From: Cryptomeria japonica
Taxonomy: Eukaryota > Streptophyta > Pinopsida > Cupressales > Cupressaceae
Assembly (NCBI RefSeq): GCF_030272615.1
Contig: NC_081413.1
Span: 442,267,038 to 442,331,037, forward strand
Length of the DNA: 64,000 nt
Direction of reading: 5' to 3'
The position numbers and the translations under genes are program-made. Under the pieces are notes generated by a model. It worked only from the letters and a program-made list of their open reading frames with translations, made no database searches and had not been told where the DNA came from. This document shows positions 1-10,168 of the stretch, one piece after another (the stretch's first letter is position 1; each line of letters begins with the position of its first letter).

Positions 1-597
1 ATCAAGATATCAAAGTAATCCTAGAGAGAATGATGAGTGTGCGGTGAAAAGGATTTTTCAGGTATTTGCAACAAACAACTGACTATGGTTTGTGATATCC
101 TAGAGATGATGACTTTACACTATGTGCATATACAAATGTTGATTGGGCTGGAGATGTTGATGATCGGAAGAGCATCTGGTGGATCTTTCTTTCTTGGAAA
201 GAAACTTGTTTCATGGATCAACAAGAAGCAATCATGTACTTCTTTATCTACTATTAAAGCTAAGTATGTTGATGTTGCTACTAACTATACACAAGTTTTA
301 TGAATGAAGAAAATGTTGAAGGATATAAGGGTTGATTGCAATGAACCGGTAGTTATTCACTGTGATAACTTTATTGTTATTGATATATCAAAGAATTCGG
401 TATTTCATTATAAGAATAAGCACATTTCTATCAAGTATAATTTTTTGAAGGAGAAGGTGGAAGGAAGTGAAGTCAGACTGGTTTATTTGAACACTAAAGA
501 GAATATTGCAGATATCTTCACTAAACCTTTGCCTAAAGAATTATTTGAGTACTCCAGAGAAAGATTGGGAGTTTCTGCTCCTCCGATAGAGACTTGA
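1..597 (+). pseudogene. Ty1/copia pol 3' end, RNase H domain
   Basis: This is the tail of a copia polyprotein, cut by the window edge. The reading frame matches the usual end of copia RNase H. The degraded ADADWAGD region is at about 115-160, then the conserved FFLGKKLVSW and KKQSCTSLST blocks, then VIHCDN, and finally NIADIFTKPLPKE near the C-terminus. RNase H removes the RNA strand of the RNA:DNA hybrid during reverse transcription in the virus-like particle. A TGA at 301-303 falls where the family has Trp, so the gene is interrupted; the frame then stays open to the natural stop at 595-597. Several family residues are changed (for example ADAD is lost), so I call it a pseudogene. The family assignment is secure from sequence; exact clade is not. 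Confidence 0.9.
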
Positions 598-963
598 GTG
601 ATGCTAATTAGAATCAATCTAGTATGCATTTATCAGTGCTATCATTCATTCTAGGTTGTTGTGTTGATGCGACTACTCAGGGGGAGTAGTCAGCTATGTG
701 GTTCAAAGGTTTTATGGTTTTTCTTTGATGTTTATGTCAAATTTCTGGCATTGATGTCAAAGGGGGAGAGATATATGTGAAAAATAGAGCTTTATAGTGA
801 TATCATTTTCATGGGGAGTATGGTTTTTGGTTCAAAACTTCATTTTCATATCATCTTAGAGAGTTTGTTGGATGTCTTTCATTGGGGAAGACTTCTTTGG
901 CATTTTCTTGGTAGTCAGATGTTTTTCACATCTAGTGTTGCCATCAATGCCAAAGGGGGAGAT
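598..963 (+). other. copia 3' untranslated region with polypurine tract
   Basis: Non-coding stretch between the copia stop codon and its 3' LTR. It holds three purine-rich runs: CAGGGGGAGTAG near 680, CAAAGGGGGAGAG near 757-769, and CAAAGGGGGAGAT at 951-963. The last directly abuts the LTR and is the likely functional polypurine tract that primes plus-strand synthesis. The earlier ones look like decayed or duplicate tracts. The overlapping short ORFs here look fortuitous. Confidence 0.75.
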
Positions 964-1077
964 TGTTGGCAATTTGGAGGAATTGATTATATGTTGCATT
1001 GATGTTTTGTCATTGATGTCAACACTATCTTTTTGGTTGTGTACCGGCTTCCAGTAGAGTGGTTGGATTATGGTAAT
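964..1077 (+). repeat. copia 3' LTR, truncated by insertion of Gypsy-A
   Basis: The LTR starts TGTTGGCAATTTGG immediately after the polypurine tract and runs only 114 bp before the Gypsy-A LTR begins at 1078. The rest of the LTR should lie on the far side of Gypsy-A, beyond 64000. The five bases before the insertion are GTAAT; a matching GTAAT after the Gypsy-A 3' LTR would confirm the order. Confidence 0.8.
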
Positions 1078-2404
1078 TGTAGACACCTAAAAATGTCTCA
1101 TTGATCATGTACTAATTATTCCTCTAATTAGTTAAATAATTTTTTAATTATTTAATTAAGTCAATTAATCTTATTCTTCTAAATTCATATTTCCTCATAA
1201 TCTTACTAATTATTTCTATTTCAATTTTATCACCATTTAATCATTTAAACCATTTTCTAATAATTAATTAAATATTTATTATTTAATTAATTCTGATTAA
1301 TTGTTATTTTTAATCCTCAATTTAAATAATCTTTATTATTTAAATAAATTCAATTTCAATTTCTATTTCTAATCAATTAATCATTAACCCTTTTTCTAAA
1401 TATTAATTAAATGTTAATTAGTTAATTAATTATGATTTTAATCATTTAATTTGAATAATATTTATTATTTAATTAAATTAAATTTCTAAATAATTAAATA
1501 GTTTCTCTAAATTATTTAATTAGCTAATTAATTCTTCAATTCCAAATCCCCAAATTCTAATTTCATTAATTCTAATAATTTCAATTAATTTTATTTAAAT
1601 AATCAATTAATTCTCTAAGATGAAATTCAAATTCTCCTAATTTCTTCTAATTTCAATTACATGGGCATGATTTCAAAAATTAAATTGAAAATCAAAGTCA
1701 AGCTCTAAATATAATCAAGTATCAAATTGAATTTAAAATAAATTCAATATTTGAATTAAAATCTCATGCAAAGATTAAATTGAAAATCAAAGTCAAAGTG
1801 CAAGCATATGCTAAATTAATTAATTCAATCAATTATCTCTTCAATCTCTATTTCTATCTTTTAGTTATCTTTTTCTAAATAAAGCTCTCAATCAACTTTC
1901 AATCAGTTAACTATTTCCTCCTCTTTATTTCCTCCAATCACCCTTTTTCATCCTCCAGTCATCTTTTTCTCAATCAGTTGGCTCAATTAATCTATTTTGT
2001 TCCACCTCTAAATCAATAGTTCAACTATCAATCAGCATGTTCACTCATCTGAGTTCCACCTCTTGATCAATTTGTTCCACCTTTCAATCAATCCTCTTCA
2101 AAAATCTATAAATTGAGCATTCAATTCCTCATAATGCCTCTGAATCATGAACTTTGAATATTTGTGTCATTTACAAATTGCCAGCGCAATATCTGACAGC
2201 CACCATACCACAAAGAAGAGAAGAGCAATGGAAGCTATATGCAGTCTTGGAATAGGGGGAATTGATTGATATATCTTATATTCCTATTTCTTGTTTAGCA
2301 TTATTCCATTGTTTGTTTGTTTGAATTCCAATTAGGAAAGAGATTCATGATTTCTCTCTTTCATTCCTATTTGATTTACATTTAATAAATTTTAGCATAC
2401 GACA
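1078..2404 (+). repeat. Gypsy-A 5' LTR
   Basis: It begins TGTAGACACCTAAAAATGTC and ends with CGACA just before a primer-binding-like sequence. The first 800 bp are extremely AT-rich, with many TTAATTAA-like runs, as also seen in the LARD LTRs. Assigning this LTR to the coding pieces that follow is an inference from position and orientation, because the matching 3' LTR is outside the window. Confidence 0.7.
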
Positions 2405-4337
2405 TTTTAGTGAACTCAACGTGAACTAACAGCAATTTAACCTTCTTTTTCTTCTATGTGATTTTGCAGATCGTACAAATTTTTAAATTTTTTTGTAGGT
2501 TTGTATGGATTGCAGAATAAATTCTGAATCACGCAATCACATTTTCATCATCAAACAATCACATAGACAAAATCATGCAATCGAATATACAGGGTCACAC
2601 ATTCATGCAGAACCCATCACACATTTGTTTAGATACTGTCACGCATTTGTCAGGGTTATCTCCATCTCTGTTTATTTGCTATTTCTTTTTTCCTGCTCTC
2701 TGTTCTGTTAAATTCTATATGAAATTGGGTAAACATGAATACAATTTACATTTATTGTATGCTTAATTATGACATTTTCTGGCACATAAGGTACAATTTA
2801 GAATTTCAAGTGCAAGGAGGACAAAGGAACAAAGAAGACAAGCCAAATGCTATCAACAAATCCTAAAGGCAAAAAAGAACATACAAGATCTAGAGGATCA
2901 ACTAGCCATCGACAGATACAACAACCTAGTTTTGTCGTATAGAGTAAAATATGATTAGCTTAACATAGAATGGATGATGAGAGATCTCTCTAGGGCATCA
3001 CAATCTATTTTGCAAGTTCCAGATCAGAATTAGCTTTCTTTTGTTTTGGTCTATCTATCTATCACACAATCTCTCTGTTAGGATCACACAATCGCTCTAT
3101 CAGGATCATGCAATCGCTCTGTCAGAATTATGCAATCACTCTGTCAGGATCATGGAATTGATCATACTGTATCACATAATCGATCAGGTATCATTACACA
3201 TTTGTGTTCTTCATAGTTCAGTTCTTTGTTTTCTATCGGTTTTATTGGGTCACTGATTATCTGTTTGCAGCATGTGGCAAATTTATAGACGATTAGATTA
3301 TTACTAAATCATAAACACTCATGCTCTCACACTTCAGTTTTGGGCTTAAAATAAACAATGGTTAAAATGGACATGCATGTTATCACACTAAAGTTTTGGG
3401 CTTAAAATAAACAATGGTTAAAATTGACATGCCTGCATTCACATTTCAGTTTCGTGTTTTAAAATTGACACGCACATGCATATCTCACACCTAAATTTGG
3501 GTTTTAAAATGAATGTGAATCAGGTTGCTCAATAAAATAACTCACATTTCATTTTTATTAAGGGAAAGAACTTTTATTGTGTTTTGGGTGGACCTACTGT
3601 TGCATCAACTACCTTTCTATCTGCCTTCATGGTCTTGGGAGAAAGGGAGAAGGTGATAACAATGCCCATTTTTTTCATTTTAGTAGTGAGGGGTATCTTT
3701 AACTGGGGATTTCATCACCCCACATAGGTACTTCGAATTGGGATACGTTGGGGATATCATCTCTCTCAGCGTAGTCTCGAGCTGGTTTTTTGAGCCACTA
3801 TATAAATATATTGGTCAGGTGCCTAGAGTGTTGAGTGAATTCAATGTATGTGGGGGCCTTCCTTGCACCAATAAGCTCAACTAAAGTCTTAAGTGGCTTG
3901 CTCTGAGAATCCGTCATTGGATCGGGACCCCTCAAAATTTTACAATAAGAACCAACTTAGTAGCCCAAATCCTACATTAAATAATTCTAGGAGTGCAGAT
4001 CATACCCCATAGATACCCCTCATGTACCTTACATTATGAGACATAAATCCTTTTATGATAAGATCTTTGGATCTTCGAGGTAAGAGAGACTCGCATGCCC
4101 AAGAAGTGTGTTTCATGGAGTTGAGCTAGTGCTACCAAACTCTCTATCTGTCTGTCTTGTTTCAGTATTTTGCTGTGGGGACCTCATTGAAAGGTGTCCA
4201 CTTTCCAGCCTAAGATTGTATTATGTACTTTTATATGTATTGTTGTAATAGAGTAACTATATTGAGTCATTTTTTGGGCTATTCCAGGCCCTATCTTATG
4301 TATCTCTGAATTCTCAGAGTTGGTCAGAATATAGTTC
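2405..4337 (+). other. Gypsy-A leader, first part, with primer-binding remnant and short tandem repeats
   Basis: Non-coding. It opens with TTTTAGTGAACTCAACGTGA at 2405, a worn version of the primer-binding region of the gag-protease element at 5545. Around 3060-3150 a 22-24 bp phrase (GATCATGCAATCGCTCTGTCA-like) is repeated about four times. Around 3310-3430 a phrase of about 70 bp containing TTTTGGGCTTAAAATAAACA is repeated twice, with a worn third copy after it. I see no convincing gene. The sequence is broken at 4337 by the gag-protease element and resumes at 12175. Confidence 0.6.
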
Positions 4338-4508
4338 TGTAGCGTCCTAAAATTGTGACACTTGCAATTTCGACTGCATTTCAGTCTTCACGATGGCGAC
4401 GCAACACGCAACCTGAATGGAGACCCTGAAACCTGATTATGACACTGAAAACTGCATTTTTCAAGTACCCTGGCCTGAACCTCCTTGCACCCTGCTGTCC
4501 CGGGAGGT

Positions 4509-4537
4509 GGGACCAGAGCGCCCAGCGCCCTGGTCCC
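4509..4537. repeat. GC-rich hairpin in U3 of 5' LTR
   Basis: Inverted repeat: arm GGGACCAGAGCGC at 4509-4521, three-base loop CCA, arm GCGCCCTGGTCCC at 4525-4537. Twelve of thirteen positions pair. The surrounding LTR is AT-rich, so the element stands out. The same module occurs in about three copies at 11078-11171. Confidence 0.85.
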
Positions 4538-5142
4538 TGGGTCCTATTTTGGGCCCGGTCTCTTTTGGACTTCGGGTCTTTATGTTTGCAATTTGGAAAT
4601 TATCTTTCCTGGTCGGCCTAAGGTCAGGAAAATCAGTCTATCAGCCCTAATTGACAAGTATATAAACTACATTTGCCTCTCCCATTTGAAGAAGAAGGAC
4701 ATATGTGTACAAGGCGTGGAAACTATACTCAAGCATTCAAGCATTCAAACATTCAAGAATTCCTTCTAAGTCTCCATTCAAGGCTAAGTGTTGCATTCAA
4801 GACAAGGATTCAACCATTGAAGAGGAGATCACATACTACATGCTACATACAACATACTACTACAACAAACATACAACATCTATACCTTCGCACATAAGGA
4901 TACAAACATCCTTACAACAAGGTATTAGTACTTGTTTTACAGTCATTTACATTTACAGCACTTGCTCATTTCTTGGTTAATTCCAAAACTGGGGTTTGAC
5001 CTAAAGGCAAACCCCTAATCCCTAACCCCCCAATCGTCTTCGCTTTTCTGTGTGTAGGTTGCAGGTACGCGGCTGGAATTGAAGATCTGGAATCCTTGTG
5101 CAGAGACGAACAGATCCCCCTTCGTTTCGCGGATTTTTCGGA

Positions 5143-5169
5143 GGACCGTGGTGCCGGGCGCCATCGTCC
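5143..5169. repeat. GGCGCC-type hairpin module in LTR, copy 1
   Basis: Near-palindrome starting GGACCGTGGTGCC and ending GGCGCCATCGTCC, followed by GACAACTTTTGC. It is one of four copies in this element (5143, 5947, 6567, 11773). The 3' LTR copy reads GGACTGTGGCGCCGGGCGCC and is closest to a perfect palindrome around GGCGCC. Confidence 0.8.
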
Positions 5170-5544
5170 TGACAACTTTTGCTCAAATTTGCAAGACAGT
5201 GCCGTATCGACATTTTACTGCTAATTCCAGGTCCGTAGCTTCATCCTATATCCCTATCTCAGTTTATAAGCGAATCTTTGTCACTTTCTATGCATTCCTA
5301 GCTTAATTCTTCTATGCACATTCTTTACAAAAGAGGGTAGCCTTGCTTTCTTAACCCTTGAAACACATTTAGCATCCAATCTTGCATTGTGTGGGATTGG
5401 ATCTTGTGGGTTTCAACCCCTCTTTTGAATGTAAAGTCTCTCCCCTAAGTGAAAACCATCAACCCTAGTGAATCTCCCTTCTCTCTCCTCGGAGTTGGAA
5501 GAGGGGAGAGCAACTAGGGTTCGATCGTGATTTTCCGCTTTACA

Positions 5545-5567
5545 TTTTGGTGAACCCGACGTGAACA
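5545..5567 (+). promoter_or_regulatory. primer-binding site of gag-protease element
   Basis: The sequence TTTTGGTGAACCCGACGTGA directly follows the LTR end. Position and the TGG start fit a tRNA primer-binding site. I could not match it with confidence to one plant tRNA, so the primer is left unnamed. Confidence 0.65.
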
Positions 5568-6724
5568 TCCTTTCTGATTATTCATAGTTAGATCTGAAAA
5601 TTGGATTCCTTGATTACATTTCCATGTTTGATCTTTTGCAAAATTTTAGAGGTTAATTGCATTAAAACCCTAAATTTTCTTTTTAAGTAATTAAACTTGT
5701 GAAGTGTTTAATTATTAATGCTTGTTTCAGATCTGCCCTTCTATTACAAATTATCAATTCATATTTGTGCTTTAATTTTGAAAATTAAGTGGTTAAGAGT
5801 CAAAACCCTAATTTTTGAAACCCTCTTGATTCAACCTTTGTCTGACAATTTGACCGATCAAAACATCTCCAAATCAGCTGTAACTTTGGATTCCGCAATA
5901 AAATCACAATATCTTTCATCCCTGAAAATTTGGAAAAAAGTTGCGAGGACCGTGGCACCGAGCGCCATCGTCCCCGACATTTTTTCCGAAATTTCGGGAG
6001 CAAGATCTTACTATATTTTCCTGCTAAAATCCAGAATTTTGGCTGATTTTATCAAATCTAACACTTTCAAAATTACAGTCAAAGTTGGTCTTGTGATTGC
6101 TTGGATTAAGGCTTCTAAACATTCAAAAATCATTGAAACTAAAATTTTGTGTCAAAATTGTGTTCTTACTGTCCTAAATCTGAAAAGTGTGTTTGCATTC
6201 ATTCGAAATTTCAGTGCTTTATTCAAATTCTTACAATTTGTGACTTTTGAAATTAAGTGCTTAATTACAACAACTTTAATTTTCGCTTTCAAAATTGAAT
6301 TTTGCGTGAAATTGAGTCAATTTTTAAATTTTAAAGTTTGCATTGCTCTTGGCATTCCCTCTAAAATCATAACATTCAAAATTTCAGTTTCCCTCTCTTT
6401 TTCAAAATTCAAATTTTTGCATTTTTCGACAATCTTGATAGGGTTCAATTTCGAGATTGCAACTTTAATTTGGCCTATCTACAGATCGTAAAATCACTCA
6501 ATTTTTTCAGATTTGCTCTAAAATCATCATACCTTTCATCCCTGCAAATTTCGGAAAAAGTTGCAAGGACCGTGTTGCACTCCGAGCGCCACGGTCCCGG
6601 ACATTTTTTCCAAAATTTCGGGAGACTGTCGTGATTGCATTTAACAGCTTAAATCCAGAAGATTGGCTGATTTTACTGAAAATTGCTACCTCTAAATTCA
6701 AAACTTTCTCTCTCTCTCTAGTGC
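5568..6724 (+). other. leader of gag-protease element with two repeated hairpin blocks
   Basis: Non-coding leader of about 1.16 kb. Two blocks of about 100 bp (about 5915-6005 and 6530-6635) repeat the order CATCCCTG, AAATTT, GGAAAAA, GTTGC, GAGGACCGTG, GAGCGCCA, CCGGACATTTTTTCC, TTTCGGGA. Their hairpin cores are at 5947-5973 and 6567-6597 and match the LTR module. A long AT-rich open frame across 5718-6491 has low-complexity content and no recognisable domain, so I treat it as non-coding. Confidence 0.7.
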
Positions 6725-8608
6725 ATGAGTTTTACAACAATAAGCCCTACCTACACTATTCCCGTTAGACGAAGCCGTAGAATTAAGTCTTTCCAAGGTT
6801 TAACTACTGAGGAGATGGAACCTAATTTGAATAGCCTTTTTAACGAGGACATGGGTAATTCCTCTAATCCTCCTAATGATGAAGAAGCTCTCCATGAGGT
6901 TTCTGTAGAACAACTTTCGAAATTGGATAACCAATTTGACGATTTTCGACAGTGGATGTCTCAAGAATACCCCGATAGTCAAGCTCTTCCTTTAATTGAG
7001 GGTCTAAAACGTATGCTTCAAAGTGATAAGAATGGAATTGATATTTTGCGTGGTATTGCACACATTGTGGATTTGAATGTGATGCCTATGAAAATTTGTG
7101 CCGAAACCTTAGGTTATACACAACCTCCTACTCAAGTCAATCATTCTATTCCTTTGACAACTTCTATTGCTAGCATACCTACCTTTACATCAAACATAAT
7201 GGCTACTTCTACACAAGACATTCCTCCTGTGATCACTAGTCATGGGAGCAACCCTTCTTCTTCAATTAACCCTCTTCCTTCATTTAATCTGATTTCTTCA
7301 TTCATTCCTTCAATGAATGTCCCTATTATATCTCCACAAATGAACATGACGCAAGGGGGCAATTCATTCAATCATTCTATTCCTCCTTGTAGTGTTCCTC
7401 CTGTCCAATCATCTCCTATGACTAACTATCATAGTGTCCCACCACCTTACTCTTTACCTTCTTTCAATAACATAACACCTCCATCTCAATCTAACACATC
7501 TAATATGAATTCTTCGACTGAAGCGACCATTAACAATCTTGCACAAACTGTCTCTTCTTTACAGCAACAAATTGCCTCTATGAATCAATCTAAGTTTAGT
7601 TTGCCCACATTTGATGTTGCGAGCCCACTTTCTCTTGACATTGTTCGAGCTATTCCCCCTAAACATGTTGAAATCCCGCATTTGGAGCTTTATAATGGTA
7701 AGGGTGATCCTCTAACACATGTTAAGACCTTTCAAACAATATGTACTGATTTTGCTTATGACCAAAGGTTGCTTGCAAAACTGTTCACTAGAACATTAAG
7801 AGACAAAGCCCTACAATGGTATTGCTCATTGCCTTCTTATTCTATTTCTTCTTTTGAAAAACTTGCAAATGCTTTCATTCAACAATTTCAAAACAATATA
7901 AGTCCTAAAGTTACTTTGATTGATTTAATGCATTGTAAACAAGGTGTTAAAGAAAAAGTGACTGATTTTATTGGTAGATATAAGCATTTGTATGCTCAAA
8001 TTTCTTTTCCAGTGCCTGACAATGATATTCAAAGAATCTTTATTTCTAATTTACAAAAAGATATTCGAGACAAACTTCTGTTTTCTGAGTTTACTTCTTT
8101 CCAACAGTTGTGTGCAACTCTTCACAATTATCAACTGACTGTGAGTCAAATGGAACAATCACATCCTATGGTTCCGAGTGATAAGGGTGATAGTAGTCAA
8201 CAACCATTTGGGAAGTTTAAATCGAACAGAGATTCCATCAAATTCAATGAAAACATCATCAACAACAATGTGAATGCAGCATCAGGTGTGCCTCCTATTT
8301 CTAAATTTTTCAAGAAAGAAAGAAAGTATACTCCTTTGAATGAATCATTGCATAGTATTATGAATAAATTATTGGAACAAAATGTGCTTACTCTTCCTCC
8401 TATAAGACAAATTGATCCTGCAAAGATTACTTCACCTTATTTTGATAACAAATCTTTTTGTCAATTTCATCGTCAGCCTGGGCATGATACTGAAAAATGT
8501 TTTTCCTTAAAGGGTAAAATTCAAGATTTGATTGATAATAATACTATCTCTGTTTCTGGAGTGAATGATAAAGGCAACACATCTGTAGCTCCTAATCAAA
8601 ATCTTTAG
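6725..8608 (+). CDS. gag: gag polyprotein of gag-protease element
   Basis: 627-codon open frame starting at an ATG. The first 290 residues are low-complexity, rich in Pro, Ser and Asn. A gag capsid-type region (Retrotrans_gag family) lies at about residues 315-475, with the conserved order YNGKGDPLTHVKTF, LRDKALQWY, FIQQFQNN and VTDFIGRYKHLY. A C-terminal motif SFCQFHRQPGHDTEKC, followed by LKGKIQDLID, is the CxxH-type finger seen in the same place in Gypsy-A and Gypsy-B. Gag builds the particle that packages the RNA. The frame ends at TAG 8606-8608, but the next segment continues in the same frame. It is one of the few fully open genes in the window. Confidence 0.9.
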   Translation: MSFTTISPTYTIPVRRSRRIKSFQGLTTEEMEPNLNSLFNEDMGNSSNPPNDEEALHEVSVEQLSKLDNQFDDFRQWMSQEYPDSQALPLIEGLKRMLQSDKNGIDILRGIAHIVDLNVMPMKICAETLGYTQPPTQVNHSIPLTTSIASIPTFTSNIMATSTQDIPPVITSHGSNPSSSINPLPSFNLISSFIPSMNVPIISPQMNMTQGGNSFNHSIPPCSVPPVQSSPMTNYHSVPPPYSLPSFNNITPPSQSNTSNMNSSTEATINNLAQTVSSLQQQIASMNQSKFSLPTFDVASPLSLDIVRAIPPKHVEIPHLELYNGKGDPLTHVKTFQTICTDFAYDQRLLAKLFTRTLRDKALQWYCSLPSYSISSFEKLANAFIQQFQNNISPKVTLIDLMHCKQGVKEKVTDFIGRYKHLYAQISFPVPDNDIQRIFISNLQKDIRDKLLFSEFTSFQQLCATLHNYQLTVSQMEQSHPMVPSDKGDSSQQPFGKFKSNRDSIKFNENIINNNVNAASGVPPISKFFKKERKYTPLNESLHSIMNKLLEQNVLTLPPIRQIDPAKITSPYFDNKSFCQFHRQPGHDTEKCFSLKGKIQDLIDNNTISVSGVNDKGNTSVAPNQNL

Positions 8609-9244
8609 ATTTTCACTGATCCATTACCTTCTCATACCTCTAATGCAATTGAGGCTAATGATTCCTCTCTCTCATCTGATGGTCTTGTGTCTATGACTCC
8701 GAATGTGATTAACTTTGTAGAGCAGCAAGAAATCCCTAAAGAACCTTCCATCACATTTGATTCCAGTGAAACCATTAGGGCACCTGATGGTCCTTTATAC
8801 ATAGTTGCAAAAGTCAAGAATACACCTTGCCGTGGAGTACTTATTGATCCTTCGTGCATGATTAATGTTATTACTGAAGAATTTCTTTTTACTTTGCAAT
8901 TGAATCAAGTGATCTATGACAAAACAGATGTGATTGTGAAACTATTTGATGCATTTTCTTCTCCTGCAATTGGTTCTATTACATTGCCTATTGAGGTCCA
9001 TAACAAATCTCTTGATGTGAACTTTGCTATTATTCCTTCATCCGAACAATTTCGTGTGAAGCTTGGCTATCCTTGGCTATCTTCCATGAAAGCTATTGCT
9101 TCTCCTATTCATAAGTGTTTGAAATTTCCCCATAATGGTGAAGTTGTTACTGTCAATCATAGTCTCTTTAAACCAGCTGAAAGAACCTCTAGCGTTCCTA
9201 TTGATTACTTTTGGCCTAAACAATTCCAATCTCTTCCTCCGTGA
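8609..9244 (+). CDS. retropepsin-like protease segment, same frame as gag, active site altered
   Basis: This continues the gag frame directly after a single TAG. It has the retropepsin layout of the Tat-type family: RGVLIDPSCMINVITEEF, where the family has an LID(G/S)G active site, then ITLPIEV, then LGYPWLSSMKAI, and HKCLKFPHNGE. The active-site triplet reads Asp-Pro-Ser rather than Asp-Ser-Gly or Asp-Gly-Gly, so catalysis is doubtful. The segment ends at TGA 9242-9244, where CGA (Arg) would be one change away, and the frame continues again beyond it. The domain assignment comes from family knowledge and alignment by eye with 23700-24100. Confidence 0.8.
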   Translation: MFTDPLPSHTSNAIEANDSSLSSDGLVSMTPNVINFVEQQEIPKEPSITFDSSETIRAPDGPLYIVAKVKNTPCRGVLIDPSCMINVITEEFLFTLQLNQVIYDKTDVIVKLFDAFSSPAIGSITLPIEVHNKSLDVNFAIIPSSEQFRVKLGYPWLSSMKAIASPIHKCLKFPHNGEVVTVNHSLFKPAERTSSVPIDYFWPKQFQSLPP

Positions 9245-10168
9245 AGTGATCGTCTTTTCAAATCTTATCAAAAGTGGAAAACAGACATGATCCTATCTCT
9301 AAGTGAACCTAGAACACCTAAACTTGATATTCCTATCATTCTTGAGAAGGAAGTTCTTCCTTTGAAAGATAAAACTAATGTCTTTCCTCAAGAAGATTCC
9401 CAACTTGTCCCTATGGATGTGACTATGTCTATGCCTAATAAACTTCCTAAGAGTAGACCTATACCTCCTCATCATGATGGACTTGGTCTCCTTCCTAAAC
9501 CAAAAATTCCTCCTTTATATGGAGCAGTTCCTCCTCCTTCCTTTTATAGAGAGAAGAGACCTTCTTCTTCTCCTATTATCCAGCCTAAGAGACCTCAACC
9601 TAAACACCCAAGTGATAAGGATGAGAACATCCCTCCTCCTCAATCTTCTCAACTTCCTACTAAGAATAGACGAAATCGTTCTGCACGTGAATGCCGACGA
9701 AAGCGTCGTCTTAGGGCTCAAGCAGCTGCTTCTCAAACTTTACAATCTCCAAAAACACCTTCAACAAGCATTATTCCATTTTCTCCTCAGCCGGACATTG
9801 AGCCTAAATCTCCTAAACATAAGATGCATGATGGTTTTGATCCTATGCGAGTTAAAGATCCTATTTTTATAAATCTTGATGATGATATAGATGAAAATGT
9901 TATTCATGATGAAAATGCTACTTCTCCTGTTCATTCTGATAGTGAATATGAACTTGTTGATATTGATAACCATTTATCTAATGAATTTTCTAAAGTACTT
10001 ATCCTAGCTCCTAGACAAGAACACCGCGGCTTGGGATATGAACATAGCCCTTGTTTGGATCTTGTGATAGCTCCATCTGCTGTGTTGGATGTTCTTCCTC
10101 TAGCGTGTTCCCTACCTTCCCGAAACATTGATCAGCAAGATCGGGGGGTAGATGACATGCTAGACTAG
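9245..10168 (+). CDS. proline-rich basic C-terminal segment of the gag-protease frame, function unknown
   Basis: Same frame as gag and protease, open to TAG 10166-10168. It is rich in Pro, Lys and Asp. A strongly basic patch NRRNRSARECRRKRRLRAQ (about 9665-9720) looks like a nuclear-localisation or nucleic-acid-binding stretch. It resembles a bZIP basic region but lacks the exact spacing and any leucine zipper. An acidic stretch (INLDDDIDENVIHDENA) follows. Near the end, HRGLGYEHSP recalls the GLGY part of a G-patch. No RT motif is present. I do not recognise a defined enzyme here. Confidence 0.6.
   Translation, partial: SDRLFKSYQKWKTDMILSLSEPRTPKLDIPIILEKEVLPLKDKTNVFPQEDSQLVPMDVTMSMPNKLPKSRPIPPHHDGLGLLPKPKIPPLYGAVPPPSFYREKRPSSSPIIQPKRPQPKHPSDKDENIPPPQSSQLPTKNRRNRSARECRRKRRLRAQAAASQTLQSPKTPSTSIIPFSPQPDIEPKSPKHKMHDGFDPMRVKDPIFINLDDDIDENVIHDENATSPVHSDSEYELVDIDNHLSNEFSKVLILAPRQEHRGLGYEHSPCLDLVIAPSAVLDVLPLACSLPSRNIDQQDRGVDDMLD

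Larger units (their letters stand above)
4338..5544 (+). repeat. 5' LTR of gag-protease element
   Basis: 1207 bp, starting TGTAGCGTCCTAAAATTGTG and ending CCGCTTTACA. It aligns along its whole length with 10907-12174. The main difference is a hairpin module present once here and about three times there. Short ORFs inside are shadows of LTR sequence and I do not regard them as genes. Confidence 0.95.

Noticed and set aside
4417-4980. Short ORFs in the 5' LTR, repeated in the 3' LTR
   Set aside because: Their duplication only reflects the LTR repeat; several overlapping frames are open equally and no domain is visible.
5718-6491. 257-codon ORF in the leader of the gag-protease element
   Set aside because: Low-complexity Phe, Ile, Lys and Ser composition as expected for AT-rich non-coding DNA, no domain, and it spans the repeated hairpin block.
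9665-9720. bZIP transcription factor captured by the gag-protease element
   Set aside because: The basic region lacks the exact N-x7-R spacing and no leucine heptads follow.
9474-9872. 132-codon Leu-rich ORF overlapping the tail segment
   Set aside because: Out-of-frame shadow of the proline-rich tail (CCT-rich codons read as Leu); no independent support.
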